5,368 bases of DNA from Caldifarciminota bacterium (GTDB lineage: Bacteria > Hydrothermota > Tepidihabitantia > B3-TA06): contig WJJO01000171.1 in the NCBI GenBank assembly GCA_014729665.1, forward strand, positions 1 to 5,368, given 5' to 3'. Below, piece after piece: positions 4,975 through 5,368 of this stretch (its first letter is position 1; the number at the start of each line of letters is the position of its first letter). Both the position numbers and the translations under genes were made by a program. The notes below the pieces were generated by a model. That model ran no database searches, was not told where the DNA came from, and was given only the letters and a program-made list of their open reading frames with translations.

Positions 4975-5368
4975 TCAGAATAAAGAAGCCACTGATTCTT
5001 TAATTGGAAGATGTTGAAAGTGGTTACTATTCTCACCCCAGATATACTTAAATAAAGCACATAGATCAATTCGGGAAAGGACTTTCTTTGTTATGAGTCG
5101 CTTTGCATCCGTGAACGTTATACTTTTGATAAATTCTCTACATACTTCGTGATTTAAAGCCTCAGATACAATTGATGCTTGACTTTCAGTTTTCAAAGGC
5201 AATAGATAGCATGTATCATCACACATAACTGGTTTCCCATTAATAGGGCTAACTGCTTTAAAACTCGGCTCTTTGTATAAACCCGAAACTACAACTTTAT
5301 ATGGCGCAAACGAGTATTCCCCTATTCCAAAGATTGAGAATGAAGCCTTGCCTTTGTAAATAGAAGAC
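4975..5368 (-). CDS. C-terminal part of a DNA (adenine) methyltransferase of a restriction-modification system (5' end outside window)
   Basis: The frame is open from the right edge to a TAA at 4977-4975, 130 residues. The fragment contains SSIYKGKASFSIFGIGEYSF, then APYKVVVSGLYKEPSFKAV, INGKPVMCDDTCYLLPL and SITFTDAKRLITKKVLSRIDL. From memory, this order of blocks is characteristic of the C-terminal, target-recognition side of Eco57I-like and related N6-adenine methyltransferases. Those usually read DDTCYF-P and DAKRPIT; the Pro-to-Leu change in DAKRLIT is unusual. The SAM-binding and NPPY catalytic motifs would lie upstream, outside the window, so activity cannot be judged. The Met codon at 5226 is internal, not the start. 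Base composition is far more AT-rich than tag, which suggests horizontal acquisition. It faces tag, and no partner restriction gene is visible. Confidence 0.7.
   Translation of the reverse strand, partial: SSIYKGKASFSIFGIGEYSFAPYKVVVSGLYKEPSFKAVSPINGKPVMCDDTCYLLPLKTESQASIVSEALNHEVCREFIKSITFTDAKRLITKKVLSRIDLCALFKYIWGENSNHFQHLPIKESVASLF

Noticed and set aside
5224..5226. Start of an independent 83-aa gene at 5226
   Set aside because: The frame continues open to the window edge with conserved methyltransferase sequence (SIFGIGEYSFAPYKV), and no ribosome binding site precedes this ATG.

Overview
The window looks like chromosomal DNA of a bacterium. Genes are tightly packed with strong Shine-Dalgarno sites (AAGGAGG type), sigma-70-like promoters and ATGA gene overlaps. 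A probable lipoprotein signal peptide fits a bacterium with an export pathway, and the C_GCAxxG_C_C redox domain at the left edge is mostly seen in anaerobes. I cannot name the lineage. The gene mix and the AT-rich heptamer repeats would fit an environmental or uncultivated anaerobe, but that is an impression.

Left part (1-3155, minus strand). An AbrB/SpoVT-like protein with two tandem half-domains runs without a stop into a C_GCAxxG_C_C redox domain that leaves the window at base 1. Before it, in transcription order, lies a two-gene operon: a probable lipoprotein serine hydrolase of the beta-lactamase/NylB type, then a CPBP (CAAX-like) membrane protease. They are joined by an ATGA overlap, and the protease's ribosome binding site lies inside the last codons of the hydrolase. 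The 170-bp gap at 611-780 holds at most a small dubious ORF.

Middle part (3340-4148). A compact toxin-antitoxin pair on the minus strand consists of a 57-aa antitoxin with a GTG start and a RelE/ParE-type toxin with a TTG start. It is bracketed by two same-orientation copies of a 74-bp repeat, about 80% identical, each with five CAAA-type heptamers at its core. The antitoxin promoter ends so close to the start codon that the mRNA may be leaderless. The gap before the next gene also holds several perfect hairpins.

Right part (4192-5368). The plus-strand gene tag (DNA-3-methyladenine glycosylase I) has a near-consensus promoter and all expected zinc, catalytic and substrate residues. Facing it on the minus strand is the 3' end of a probable restriction-modification DNA methyltransferase. 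Its low G+C (about a third in sampled lines, against 58% in a sampled line of tag) suggests acquired DNA starting near 4855.

The genes do not form one pathway. The most noteworthy points are the regulator-redox fusion, the repeat-flanked toxin-antitoxin cassette and the composition break leading into the methyltransferase. I did not find clear evidence of a wholly new system.
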